64,000 nucleotides of DNA. Origin: Anolis sagrei (taxonomy: Eukaryota; Chordata; Lepidosauria; Squamata; Anolidae). Shown piece by piece: positions 37,527-52,500 of this stretch (position 1 is its first letter; every line of letters starts with the position of its first letter). A program made the position numbers and the translations under genes. Location: the NCBI RefSeq assembly GCF_037176765.1, contig NC_090028.1, positions 21,091,234-21,155,233 of the forward strand, in the 5' to 3' direction. The notes beneath the pieces were generated by a model. It saw nothing but the letters and a program-made list of their open reading frames with translations, had not been told where the DNA came from and did not search any database.

Positions 37527-40500
37527 CTGTCGGAGAAGAAACACTGACATTAATGCACCCCTGAAACAAAACTTTTAAGACACTATCAAAATATGCAAGA
37601 AAAGCATGGATTTCATGTGCTCCCTTAAAAAGACAAAATACAGTAAAGTCTCACTTATCCAATCTTTGCAAAAGGGATTTAAAGATGGGCTTAAAGCCAG
37701 ACTTAAAACTGTAGAATAGACACCAAGACCTGGGAAGCCCTGGCTTTTGAGCACTCTAACTGGAGGTCGGCTGTGACCAGCAGTGCTGCAGAATTCAAAG
37801 ATGCATGAATGGAGGGCAAAAGGGATAAACGTGCCAAGAGGAAGGCACATCAAGCCAACCCTGACCAGGACCGCCTTCCACCTGGAAACCAATGTCCTCA
37901 CTGCAGGAGAACATGCAGATCAAGAATAGGGCTCCACAGCCACCTATGAACCCAAGACACCAGACTTGGAGGACCATCATCCTCAGGCTACGAGGGATCA
38001 CCTAAGTAAGTACTCATTTTTCAGGCTCCTGCCACCTGCCTCCTCCTCTGGGCCTTGCAACTCTATCTTTTCCAGGACTTTACTTTTTTCTCGGGCCTTG
38101 CGACCCACTTCTGGGGCCTGCTGCTTCCTTTTTCTCTCTAGGGCCTTTTCTTGAGCACTGGGGCCTGGCTGCCTCCTTTCTGGAGCCTCACAAAGCACTT
38201 GAGCTAACTGACCCCTTCCCAGAGGACTCACAAAGCACCCGAGCCTGGCCGACTCCTTTCCTCATGAAACACCAGGATCTTGCTGCTCTCCTTTTCTGGG
38301 CCTGAATGCCTCTAGGTGTTTAGCACCACACACCTGAAAGGCAGCACCAAAATACAAGGGAACTGGGAGGGATGGGGGTGGTAGGAGACTCCATATGATC
38401 CAACATTTTCCTTCGTCCAATGTTCTGCCGGCCCATTTATGTCGGATAAGTGAGACTCTACTGTAAGCTGAAATAGGTGGCAGAGATACTAGAGCAAACA
38501 TAGGCAAACTTTGGCCCTCCAGGTGTTTTGGGCTTCAACTCCCACAACTCCTAGCAGCTAGAAATTGTGGGAGTTGAAGTCCAAAACACCTAGAGGGCCA
38601 AAGTTTGCCCATTCCTGTACTACAACATGCACTTTATGCCACTTTCTGTACTCAGTGTGCGTTAGCCTTACCTTCAGACGACATTAGCTCTTCTAACAGC
38701 TCCGAATTCATGCATTCTGTGAAAAAGACAAGAGCAGCATTGCATGTGTAAGTGTGTTCAGAAACATCCAGATTTTGGGTCCCTTCCACAAGAATCCCTC
38801 CATCCCCCACAAGAATCCCTCCATCCCCTTCTTCCTTGGTGAGGGCCTTTTCCGCTGTGGCCCCCCGCTTTTGGAATTCGCTGCCTAAGGAGATCAGGCA
38901 AGCGCCCACCCTAGCTGGTTTTAAGAAAGGCCTAAAAACCTGGCTCTTCCGTTGTGCTTTTGGAGAATGACCATTCAACCCATCTGGTTGTGTTAGTCTA
39001 CAGCTGCCCTCAGAATAAAGCACCCCCCCCCCCAATAGCTAAATCCCATGGTTCCTCCTTGTTGGGCTCCTTTCCTACAAATGCACTTTTATCCCTATCT
39101 CACCCAGGGTTTTAACTTTTTAACATTTTACCTCGTACATTTGGCCCGCCCTCCATTGCAGTTTCTCAAGTCAATCCTGACATGAAAAAAAAAAAAGATT
39201 GGGGGGGGGGAAACAAAGCAAATCTGCGGACAACCTCTAATTACGTACCTCTGTCTGGTTCAAACATCTCTGAAAGCTCTTTAGGAAGTTCTAGTACTGA
39301 AAAAAAATAAAGAAACAATTCTGATTTTTATGCCGCCCCAAGACCTCCTGAAATGCTTCTGTCTATATGCTTTATTTTCATCTGCTTGGATAAACTGCCA
39401 TTATTTGCAGTTTCCCATGCCCCATCAAAAATAATAGCTGTCACGAAACCACGTTTTTTGAGCTAATTCAGCTATTTAAATTTCTAAGACTATGTCAGTT
39501 TTCTTCAACCTGATGTGCTGAGCTGCAATTCCCACAGTCTCCCAGCCAGCATTGCTAACCTGGGAATTATGGGAGGTACAGCCTAAAGAAAAAGGGAAAA
39601 AACACAATGAGGTAAGTGTCTTGTGGACTCAAGGCGGATCCCATTTAGCACGGTGCAATAAGCTTTTTCATTTCTTCTGAAGCAGCTCAAGTTGGAATCT
39701 TGTCCATTTAGCCTAGTCCTGTGCTTTGCCATTGGCTCTCCATGTTATCACCATCATTTGCCATCCTTTAAAAAAAACTGACCGCATAGGGAAGCTGATG
39801 AGGAAACACAACATACAAACAATCTACAAACCCACCAAGAAAATCCAACAAATGCTACGTTCAGCAAAGGACAAGAGGGATCCTCTCACCTCTGCAGGAG
39901 TCTACCGTATACCATGCAGTTGTGGACAAGTCTACATAGGGACCACCAAACGCAGCATTGCCCAAACACGAATCAAGGAACATGAAAGGCACTGCAGACT
40001 ACTTCAACCAGAGAAGTCAGTCATAGCAGAGCACCTGATGAACCAACCTGGACACAGCATTTTATTTGAGAATACAGAAATGCTGGACCACTCTCACAAC
40101 CACCATGTCAGACTACACAGAGAAGCCATTGAAATCCACAAGCATGTGGACAATTTCAACAGAAAGGAAGAAACCATGAAAATGAACAAAATCTGGCTAC
40201 CAGTATTAAAAAATTCTAAAATTGCAGCAGCAAAAACAGCAGAGAGAAAAACAGGCAGGGACATCTAATCACCTTTCAAGAAGAGTTTGCTCCAGGCACA
40301 GTCAGCCCATTGTATGCTAATCAAGGTGGTCAGTTGAAAGATTCACACCTAGCCCAACTTACAAAAGCCCTTTGTCTCACCCTGGTCATTCCACAGATAT
40401 ATAAACCCCTTTTTTCCCAGCTCCAGCAGACCTCACCTCTGAGGATGCTTGTCATAGATGCAGGCAAAATGTCAGGAGAAATGCCTCTAGAACATGGCCT

Positions 40501-43500
40501 TATAGCCCGAAAAAACCCACAAGAACTGAGTGATTCCAGCCATGAAAGCCTTCGACAGTATTCTGAATCTCAGCAATGATAGAATTGGGCCAAATTTCCT
40601 ACACAGAACCCCCATGGCCAACAGAAAATGCTGTGTTTTCTTGTGGTCTTTGGCAACCCTCCTGACATCCCCTCGCAACCCTCCCAGGGGTCCTGACCCC
40701 TAGGTTGGGAAATACTGCCTTAAGGCCATCCAGTCCAACTCCCTTCACCAGGGCAAGAAAACATAATCAAAGCCCTCCTTTGAGCCATCCAGCCATAGAT
40801 ATAGATGATTTACACACACACACATATATATGTATATGACAGATATAGGATCATAGATTTGAAAGAAGGACAATTATATGTTGCATGTTCCAGAGCAGGC
40901 AAACCAGACAATCTCTACATCAACACTGACAAAGAAACAACAAGAAATACTGTTTACCCACAAGCATAAAGAAATTACATATATTAGAAACCAACAGTTT
41001 CTCATTACTTTATTTTCCAAATCAACAGATTGGGCCACAGCAACGCATGGCAGGGGACAGCTAGTATATATAAAGGGGGGGGGGGGAGGAGAGAGAGAGA
41101 AGGGCAGTGGCATGGCGGATTAAACTGCTAAGCTGCAGAACTTGCTGACCAGACGATTGGCAGTTTACATCTGTGGGATGGGGTGAGCTCCTGTCATTAG
41201 CCCCAGCTTCTGCCAACCGAGAAGTTCCAAAACATGCAAATGTGAGTAGATCAGTAAGTCCACACCAGCAAGAAGGTAACAGCGCTCCATGCAGTCATGC
41301 CGGTCACATGATTTTGGAGGAGTCTATGGCCAACGCCAGCTCTTCGGCTTTGAAATGGAGATGAGCACCACCCCCCAGAATCGGACTCAACTAGACTTTA
41401 TGCCCAGGGGAAATCTTTACATATGTATATGTGTGTGTGTGTGTGTGTATACATAATCACATCAGACTTCAGTACATTTCTCTCCATCACATACTGCAAC
41501 TATATCACAGCAAAGTAACTCAGACTTCTGGAAGGAGAGAATGGCACCATGCTTTATCTGTTTGAGAACACTAAATCTCATACTTAGGAAAGTCTTTGAA
41601 ATACAACTTCCACTGCCCCCCAACTGGCTCCGCCAAGAGTTGTACGAGGTGAAGTTCAAAAAAGGAACTTTCCCAAAGTTCTAGGTGAAAGTAAACAACT
41701 TCAAAGCTAGCAACATAGGAATACTCACTTTCTGTGGGGTCTGGTTTGATCAACTGAAAAGAGGTAGAGGGGCTGGGCAGGACAGAGCCACTGTCTAGCG
41801 AGGCGGACGACTGGAGGGGCTGTGTATCCAGCCCAGCAGGGGAGATGACGGGAGCTGCCGGGGGAGTGAGAGGGTCCAACTCCCCAATGTTTTTGGATTC
41901 TGCTATCGAGATGGCGCTTTCTGCGGAACGAACAGGCACAGAAGGCAACCATTTTTCAATGTAAATAATAATAATAATAATAATAATAAATCTTTATTTG
42001 TATCCCGCTTTTCTCCCTCACAGGACTCAAAACCGCTCACAACATATTAAAATCATGTAAACAACAATCCAAATACATTGGTAAGAATCAAGCACAACCT
42101 CCAGGACAGTGAAGTTGGGAAAAATGCCGACATATACCTCTATCTGTTGTCTGTCCTTTCTGTTTGCTGTGTATGTGTTCTGTGATACTCCCCGAGTCCC
42201 CTTCGGAGTGAGAAGGGCGGGATATAAATGCGGTAAATAAATAAATAATAAAAATAATCCTAAATTGGAACCAATGTGATTCTCTTCCAGGAGGAAGCAA
42301 CGTTTGGCACGAAAGGGAATCCAATTACATGCCCTCATGCCTTTCAGCTTATAATTAGGAACATTTGGGATTGTCGTTCCAAAAAGTAACTTTAGCTAAT
42401 CCTCAAAAAGAAAAATGTTCATTTAAAATTGCATACAAATAAATTGTTCAGATGGGAAAAAAGAAAAAAAAATGTTCATTCACACAAAACATGTAATATT
42501 ACCCCAGTAAATTTGTGGATTTATTTAGAAGGTCCATAATTCCCATTCTATGTGGGGATTCCCATTCTATGTGGGGGTGATAAAAGCTATAGGCTGGAGA
42601 ATCAGAAAGAAAAATCATTGAATTTGAAGATTTTCATTTTTTTTCCTGAAAGATGGCAATGTTGGGACCTTCAAGGCCCTCCAAGAAAGAGGTCCCCAAA
42701 TATCAGAGCTAATAAAAGGTGTGATCGCTATCCAAACTTCAGTACACGAGGAATAGAAAGTTTGACCAGCTCCTCCCTTATTGAACAGAAACAGGTTACT
42801 GAGAAGTAGGAATTCCTCGTGGGCTCACCTGTGGCACCAGCTGTTTTCAGGGCTGCACAGACATGGTCTTGTGTGCTGCTGGGGACGGGCGCAGAAGGCT
42901 GGGTACGACTGGGAACAGAGTGGACGAGGGGTGGCCTCTGAGGCTTGGAAGGGGTGACCAGCTGACACTGGATGAGGTCTTCAGGGGGAGGGACAGGAAG
43001 CACTACTGGAGGAGAACTCCAGGCATCTTTGTTGACAAGCAGGACATCAATCGGACCGCTTGTACTTTTCAGGTGGATTTGGTACTTCTTCTGGCCATTC
43101 AAGCCCTACAAATAATTAAACAAGAGCAAGACTGTCACAAAGAACGTAAGAACCATGTTTGATCAGACCAAAGCCCACTATTCTGGTTACGTAAGTGGGC
43201 AATCAGATGACTATGGGAAGCCTGCCTGCAGGACTTAAGCAATGTGTTCATGTTAGTAAATATGCTTTCCCTGTGTTTAGTATTTTCTCTTCTTTTTTAA
43301 AAAATATAATCTTTATTGAGAAGTTTTTCTTTTAAAATACAAGGTAATAAAATAGAAATAACATAAGGAAAAAAAGAAAAGAAAAAGGAAAAAGAAAAAA
43401 GAGAGAAAAAAAGAAAAAAAGGAAAACATAGAGAAAAAGAAAGGAAAATAAATAGAGAAAGAAGACGATAGCAATAGATGAAGAGTTAAAAACCAGGAGA

Positions 43501-46500
43501 AAGATGATATACACCTCCTTCATTGACTTCCTATGTATCTTCCGAGTGTTTTTTCCTCTTCTTTCTTCCGTCTTGATTTTTCCTCCCTCTTGTTTTCTCT
43601 TCCATTTATATTATTGTATTTCCATTCTTCTGTTTCAAATAGTTTGTCACTTCTGTCCAATCAGTTTCTCTTATTGGGGGTCCCCTTATTTTTTGACATC
43701 AAATATGTTAATCTGTCCATGTTTCTAATATCTATGATTTTTTCTATCCAATCCCTGACTTCTGGAATCTCTTCTTTCTTCCATAATTTTGCATAGCAAA
43801 TTCTTGAAGTAGTATTATCCATATTTTTATCTAACTTTTGGTCTGTTATCCCTAATAAGAATATCTCTGGTTTGAATGGTATTCTTATATTTAGTATTTC
43901 CTGTAGTGTTTCATGGACTTTTCTCCAATATATTTTAGATTTTGTGCACGACCACATGTGGAAATATGATCCCTCAATCTTTCCACATTTCCATTTCCAT
44001 TTTCAATCTTTCCAACATTTTGTATTTATATTCTTGTAACATTTTCCAGGTTTTTGTCAAGTTTTTACCATCTGTGTGCTACTTTAATCCAATTTTCTTT
44101 TAAGTCTGTTGCATACATTTAGTATTTTCTTTTCAAATAGTGATTCTCTAACACTCTCCTCCCTTCTCCAACCCAGCAACTTGGCAAGACCTACAACTAG
44201 CCAACAGTGAGTTGTAGATTTTTCGGGCTGTATGGCCATGTTCTAGAAGCATTCTCTCCTGACTTGGCAGGCATCCTCAGAGATTGTGGGGTCTGTTGGA
44301 AACTAGGAAAATTGGGTTTATATATCTGTGGAAACTCCAGGGTGGGAACAAAGAGTCCGAAGAAATAAAGTCCAAAGAAATCCATGAAACTAGGCACTTG
44401 AAAACATGAACAAAACAACAGCTTAGATCAGGGGTCCTCGAACTTTTTAAACAGAGGGCCAGGTCACAGTCCCTCAAACTGTTGGAGGGCCAGATTATAA
44501 TTTGGAAAAAAAATGAATGAATTCCTTTGCCCTATTATTTGTAGTGCAAAATCACTTTAAAGCAATACAATAATTAAAATGAAGAACAATTTTAACAAAT
44601 ATAAACTTATTAGTATTTCAATGGGAAGTGTGGGCCTGCTTTTGGCTGATGAGATAGGATTGTTGTTACTGTTGTGTGCTTTCAAGACTTAGGTTGACCC
44701 TGAGTGAGGGCCGAGTAAATGACCTTGGAAGGCCGTATCTGGCCCCCGGGCCTTAGTTTGTGGACCCCTGGCTTAGACATTGGCTTCCATGAACAGAACC
44801 TAAGCATAATCCATAGACTTAATTCTGGGAACTTAACGTGAATTCGATGTTGCTTCAAATAAAGCAATTCTTCTCCCTAGTCACTTAAAAACCCCTGGCC
44901 TAATTCCCAAACAGATAGAAAAATATTTTTTCTTAATTTTGGTTTCATTTCCAACTTCTGTTGAATTCTAGCAGAGCGCCTTAATTGTTGTTCAGCATCT
45001 CTTTGTTTACTGAAACATCTTTTGCTACTCCGACTCCCCTCATTAACTTCTGCACCTGGAAGCTCAAGATCGGAGAACTGCAGCGCAAAGCCTTTCCCAG
45101 GCTCAAGACCTTGAGAATCACAGCCACTGTGACCCGTCTTTTCCTTCAGGTCCTTGCAGCAACTCTGGCCTCTCTAGCCTCTCATCCCCAGACCCAGACC
45201 CAGACTCAATATTCCCATTCCCTTCAGGAACATCTACATGAAAATCAACTTGAACATGAACATCATCAGACACAACCATAGGCTAAACAGGCTAACATAC
45301 AACATCCACAAATGCTACCTACCTCAGGGACGGGAACTTCTAACTGAGTGCCTGATGGGGCCCGAATGGCTAGCAGCGTGTCACCTGAAACAAGAAACCA
45401 AAACAGAGCATTTACTGTTCTAGGTTCAGAAAAACTGTGCCTGAGCTTCCATTCTCTTTTGTATCCAATCAGTATGCCTTCAATGAAATTCTTTTTAAGG
45501 ACAACCTACCTAACACATCTCTGTTAATTTTCCAGACATAGAAAGCTTTCAATTCTGTATTTAAAGGCTGTTTCTCCCCTAGGAGGGTAGGTTATTTTGT
45601 TCAGCATAATCTATCTGTCTGTCTATCTGTCCCACTTTCCTCCTGGGGCCCTTTCGCACAGCCATCTAACCCAGAATATCAAGGCAGATAATCCCACAAT
45701 ATCTGCTTTGAACTGGAATATATGGCAGTGTGAACTCAGATAACCCAGTGCAAATAAGATATCGTGGGGTTTCCTGCCTTGATATTCTGGGTTATATGGC
45801 TGTGTGGAAGGGCCTCTGGTTTGTTGCTGTTGTGGAATTTCAAATCATTTCTGACTTATAACCACATGCAAGATTGCTCAGAGTGAATATGCCACTGCCT
45901 TCTTCTGAAGCTGAGAGTGTGATTTGCAAAGGAGCACTCAGTGGGTTTCCATGGCAGGGCAGGGATATGAACCCAGGTCCTCAGAGTTCTGATCCAACAC
46001 TCAAACCACAGCTTTTCATTGGTTCTCTTTCTCTTGGTTTGAGACTCAATGTGGATTAACAGAAATTAAAACAATACAGCTAAAAATAAAGTTGATAAAA
46101 ATGTTTTTAAATTAAGCTATTACACTAAAATCCTAAATAAAAAGTTTTAAAATTAATTATAATACAGTAAAAAGATTTTTAAAACCTACCCTATTAAAAC
46201 ACCTTTTTGCCACTGTAAGTTTTTTTTTTTCCATGTCAGGAGCGACTTGAGAAACTGCAATTGGCCGTCTGCAAGGACATTGCCCAGGAGACTCCATCCT
46301 GTGGGAGGTTTCTCTCATGTCCATGCATGAAAAGCTAGAGCTGACAGAAAGGAGTTCACCCCGCTCCTCAGATTCGAACCACTGACCTTTAGGACAGCAA
46401 TCCTGCCGGTATAAGGGTTTAACTCATTGTGCCACAGTAAGTTACAAGCCAAGATAGTACATTATTTGAGGAAACCAGTGGTTTAATACCTGGAAGGCAG

Positions 46501-49500
46501 CAACAACTCAGGGCTCATTTACACATACCTCTAATCAAGGCAAGATTGCCCCATTCTTGCTAAGGACCAGCCCCGGATTAGATGCTGCTGATTGGACACA
46601 CTCAAGCCACAGAAGCCAAGCCCAGACTGTCCAGTAGGGCCGAACCTGGTCCTGCCCCACTGGATGTTCACCCTTACCTGGCCATTTATCTCTGCCATTC
46701 CAGCTGTTCCACTAACCCCGGAGCGGCTTCTTGTCAACATCAGGGTATAGAGCCAATGCAGACAAGGCCTCAGAGGCCCATGAAGGTGGCCAGAGCAACT
46801 TTAAGAAATGTAGTGATCGTCAAAGGCGGCAAAGCCACTACAGGTTCTAAGGCAGCTTTCCTCAACCTAGTGCCTTCCACATTTTGTCAGACTGCAGCTT
46901 CTAACTGCCACAGTCAGAACAGCTAGTAATCAAGGTCAACAGGAATTGTAGTTCAAAATACCCAAAAGGCACTAGGGCAGTGGTTCTCAACCTGTGGGTC
47001 CTCAGATATTTTTGGTCTTCAACTCCCAAAAATCCTAACAGCTGGTAAACTAGCTGGAATTTCTGGGAGTTGTAGACCCACAAATTAAGAACCACTGCAC
47101 TAGGGTGACAAAAGCTGTCCCAGGACACATTGCACACCTAGAAAACGTGATGAGACAACATACACCAGGTAAAAGAGGTACCGCGATATTATATATCTTC
47201 TATCTAAAGCAGTGGTTCTCAACCTGGGTTCCCCAGATGTTTTTGGCCTTCAACTCCCAGAAATCCTAACAGCTGGTAAACTGGCTGGAATTTCTGGGAG
47301 TTGTAGGCCCACAAGTTGAGAACCACTGCACTCGGGTGACAAAAGCTGTCCTAGGACACATTGCACACCTAGAAAAGGTGATGAGACAACATACACTAGG
47401 GAAAAGAGGTACCGTGATATTATATATCTTCTATCCAAAGCAGTGGTTCTCAACCTGGGGGTCGCCAGATGTTTTTGGCCTTCAACTCCCAGAAATCCTA
47501 ACAGCTGGTAAATTCACTGGGATTTCTGGGAGTTGTAGGCAAAAAACATCTGGGGACCCCAGGTTAAGAACCACTGATCTAAAGATACATACAGACTTGA
47601 ACATCCTCCTTTGCATGCAGCCCTTTCAGAAGAGGAAAACAGGGTTACTCTGGAGAAACTGAATCATCTCCAGAAGAAGCTGCCAAGCAGATTGGGAGGA
47701 ATGTCAACAACCAAGATTGAACTAAAACAAGCCACTCCATTCTCACCTGGGAAGCATTTGCAGAGATCCTCATCAGTTATATAAGCTAACGTTCCTGGAG
47801 TTAAGGGAAAACTCAACTAGTTCCAAAAGCAAAAAAATAATTTCTTTCAAATGCTGATAAGGACTACTTTTAAGAAGCTAGGACAATTATAAGGAATAAT
47901 TGATCGGTCTTCTCTATACAATGCATATATTACGGTATATACTCACTATCCACACAGAATCTATATTTAAACAGGTCAGCAACAAGGAGGTGCTTGCAGA
48001 ACACATTTGTTTTGAAGCGGACAGTAAAGGAAACATACATTTAAAAGAAAATGAAGGCAGGAAGGGGTATTAGTGATGCACAATCAGAAAAAAATCTACC
48101 CTCAAGAATGTCAGAATGGGCACAAACCCAATCAGATACAAGACTGCGTGGGGTTGCTGCTGTTGTCACATCTCCTGAAAACCTATCCCTTGTGGACTAT
48201 ATGCTGACTGGAGATCTGTAACATTGGGAGGGTATCTAGTTTTGGAGGTCTGCATTATCTAGGCAGAGATAAATAGAAGGTAGCTCAATTACCAAGAGAC
48301 CCCAAATGTCTCGGCAGGGCAACTAAAGATTATGATAATTTTCCTCCTCAGTATGCCACAACATTGGGGATGATTTACACATTAAAAAGATTCAATTTAA
48401 AAAGATAAAAAGGCAACACTACACTAAATTAAACTATTAATAATATTAAAAAACAGGAACTAAAATTGATATGTTGGTAAAGGTTTTTCCCTTGACATTA
48501 AGTCCAGTCGTGTCCAACTCTGGGGGTTGGTGCTCATCTCCATTTTTAAGCCGAAGAGTCGGTGTTGTCCACAGACACCTCCAAGGTCATGTGGCCAGCA
48601 TGACTACATGGAGCACCATTACCTTCCCGCCGAAGCGGTACCTATTGATTTACTTACATTTGCATATTTTCAAACTGCTAGGTTGGCAGAAGCTGGGGCT
48701 AATAGTGGGAGCTCATGCTGCTCCCCTGATTTGAACCTGCGACCTTTCGATCAGCAAGTTCAGCAGCTCAGTGGTTTAACCCACTGTGCCACTAGGGGCT
48801 CCTAAAATGGATATTTAGAAACATTAAAAGTTAAATGGAGCACTTAAAAGTAATCAGTTCTAAAATCCTGTCTGAATAAAGACTTTTTTGCCTTCAGACA
48901 GACGGACAGCTAGAAAGGGCAGGCCTAGCCTCCCTCAAGGAGTTCTAGGATAGGCCAGGACAACCTACAGCCCTTCAGATGTTTTGGACTTTTCTCAGAA
49001 TTTCTCACCATTGGACAAGCTGGCTAGGATCTATAGGAGTTGGGGGCACAAACACATAGAGGGCTGCAGGCTGTGCAAGCCTGGTCTAGCCACCAAGAAG
49101 GCCCTCTCTCTCACGTCCTCACCAAACATACCTGTGAAGGTAGAAGGCATGAAGAAGAGCCTCTCCTATGGATATCACAGTCCAGGCAGCTTCGTATATC
49201 TTAATGTTACAGTCTGCTGATACCGAACAATCACTACTAGCCCCACTAAGACGTTTGACAGTCTTTGTGTCATTTTAATCCTCAAACAAAAGCAACACAG
49301 TACACTCAAAGGATATCGACTGTTCTGCACATCATCTGTAACATTTTTGATGCTTTGCTGTACCCATATCTTCTGCTGTTCCAGCTCCCGCTCCCGCTGC
49401 TCCAGATCCTCAATCTCTGCCTTCAGTTCAATCAACTTGTGGGCAATTTCGCGAGTGTTGCAGCCAGGGCCTACTCCTCTGAGAGGAGGGAGAGAAAGAG

Positions 49501-52500
49501 GCATAGGAACCATACAGAAAAAAATGAATTGAGCTGCACAGTATATAAGGCTGCATGAAGGGTTAGAGACACACAGCCCTCTTCACACACCTTCCTGATC
49601 CATCCCCACCCTCACCCCAATTCAATCACAAAGGTAAACTCTCTGCCTAGAGCAGAACACTCCAAAGAGGAATCAGTGCTAGGTATGTACCTGGGCACAC
49701 AGTCACTGATATACTGTGCCTCTCTCCAAACACCATGTTCTGGAACGGGTGTTCCAGGGGCTTCAATTTTGTGTTTTGCACTGAGTGATTGTTCATAGTC
49801 CTAAGTTGCAGGGACTTTGCAGATAGGTGGCTTCCTTTGGCTGCATTCATAGGGCAAGCCACCTGTCAATTATAGTTAGGATCCCTGGTCCCTCCCCTTT
49901 CTGTTTTTTTTGGAGGGAAGGGGCCATTTTTCAGTTAGTCTCAGCAAAGGCAGTCAATGCAGAGGATGTATACAGACTTCTCCTGTACAAAGGCTTCGTC
50001 CCTTAAGACTTCCCGGGGGAGAACAGTCTTAAGAGCCTCTAAAGATTCCCAAAGGTTCCGGGGAAACAGCCTTACAGCTCTGAGGAATTCTGGAGGGAAC
50101 AACAGCTCCAATCATCAAGATCTCCAGGTAAGTGACTACAGGCCTGCTGGTACGTCTGCTCGGTTTTGAGACGCAGTTTAGCCGGTAGTGGATTCAAATC
50201 AGTCAGGTTTAGGTTTAGCCTGGAAGGAGCTAGAAAGGGGAATTTTCCTTTGAACAAAGTTATTGAAGATAGTGCCTGTTCCCTGTGGACAAGTTTGAGA
50301 GAACTGTTTTTTTTGCCAAGAAAGCTTTACAATTCCTGTTTGTTCATCAATAAAAGACTGTTATATTTAAGCTCAAGCCTTCTAAAGACTGTTTAATGAG
50401 GGAAATTTCCTTAAAGGCTCCTTTTCGGGGGCCCTGGCTTCCCGCTGGATTCAAGCCATACATCCTCTCTTAAAAGCACTTCATTTCAGGTCCAGCGGCA
50501 ACAGAACACACCACTTTGCAACAAAACCCGTGGCCAGTGGAGATCCTAACTCAAAGTGGGTACATATGAGGGAACTACAACATCAACAATGACAAGGTCC
50601 ACCTGTGTTAGATGGAGATGGTGGCTGCATCTGGAAAAAGATGCTGTTGTGCAGTTGCTACAAATTGCATTACTAAGAACAGAACCTCATTTCAAGACTT
50701 CTGCCTCTTTCGTACAAGGACCGTCCACTCACTTCCATTGAATACTGTTCTTGGACTTCTTCTCAATCAGCCCAATGCCTTCAAGTACATTTGTGATGTC
50801 ATAAATGCGCCGCTTCTGCCGCACAGCCAGAGTATCAGCAGCCTGTGTAAAGGGTACACACACATAATTACGTAAGCAGCATTAGCCAGGGAATAAATAT
50901 AACATCAGTAAATATAACAAAGCTACCTCCAGTCACATTGATCACAACTGTGATTTTCACTAAGTTTGAGTCACAGGTGTATTTTCTCTCTCAGCCTATC
51001 CCACCTTTAGCAAAGAAATAACATCAAGATCTGAAATATGTAAGGTTTCTTCTTATCATTTACATCAACTACATGAACATTTAACAGAGCCGCTGGTGGC
51101 ATAATGGGTTAAACCAGGGGTCCACAAACTTTTTAAACAGAGGGCCAGCTCACAGTCTGTTGGAGGGCCGGATTATAATTTGAAAAAAACATGAAAGAAT
51201 TCCTATGCACACTGCACATACTTTATTTGTAATGCAAAAAACACTTAAAAACAATACAATTAAAATTAGAACAATTTTAACAAATATAAACTTTTTAGAA
51301 TTTCAATGGGAAGTGTGGGCCTTCTTTTGGCTGATGAGATAGGATTGTTGGTGTGAGCATTCAAGTTGTTTCAGACTTAGGTTGACCCTGAGCAAGGGTT
51401 GACCTTGGAGGGATGTATCCGGCCCCTGGGCCTTAGTTTGAGGACCCCCTGGGTTAAACCTTTGTGCTGGCAGGACTGCTGATCGACAGATCAGCAGCTC
51501 GAATCCGGAGAGAGTGGGTTGAACTTCCTCTGTCAGCTCCAGCTCCCCATAAGAGGAACATGAGAGAAGCCTCTTACAAGGATGGTAAACATCCGGGCAT
51601 TCCCTGGGCAATGTTCTTGCAGACAGCCAATTCTCTCACACCAGAAGCGACTTGCAGTTTCTCAAGTCACTCCTGACATGAAAAAAATCAACATTTAGTC
51701 TCAGATGGTAAAATATTCACTCAAGGTTCAAGAGCTTGAGATCACAAACTGAAAGTGAGCCAATATCAAAAGAGAAATGTTCTAGTCATGTCATCCAATG
51801 CATAAACCATCAAGAAGTACTCACAGCTACAGGACAGTGTGAGGATCGTCATCATCAATGTAACAAGAAAGCTTCCTTAAGTATTTGTTTCTCTGCCTTC
51901 AAATCATCTATTCCAATTGACAGCATTTTTCCAGAACCTCAGACTGTAATAACTCCCATCTTGTTATCTGATCTGGATATGTCAAGATTAAACTCAAGAT
52001 CCTATGCAACAAATTTATATGCTCCACCATTAATCCAAAGCTATCTCGCTGAAACACTTGTGTGACTGAGTCAGACACTGAATCTTCAAGGGCATTTTCC
52101 AAGAAAGCTGATGGAAGAGTATGACTTGGAGGTAGTTTGGTCAATCTCAAATTACAAAAACTGACACTGACAAGCTATACTTAAACAACTTGGAAACAGA
52201 GGGCTCACTTGTCCCAATGAAGATTAATGTGTAGACACACACAGACTTGAAAGCGTTCTCTCTCCGACCAAGGAGCAAACTCGCTAATTCGTCTTGTAGC
52301 AGAGTTTATATAAATATATATATACAGAGTCCAATTCTTCTCCTCTAGTCACAAGCCTCTGAGAACTCCAATCTTCCTGCACCTTTGGAAAACCTCCAAC
52401 CTTCCAACACCTCTCAACTCCTTCCAACAACACTACACACCTTCCAACTCCACCACACGGAGTAACCCCTTTTTTACTCCTTTATTAGCCCAGCAGTTAC

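Noticed and set aside
42829-42900. A longer plus-strand frame opposite E2F4 exon 6
   Set aside because: It is the antisense of a proline-rich coding exon and has no support of its own.
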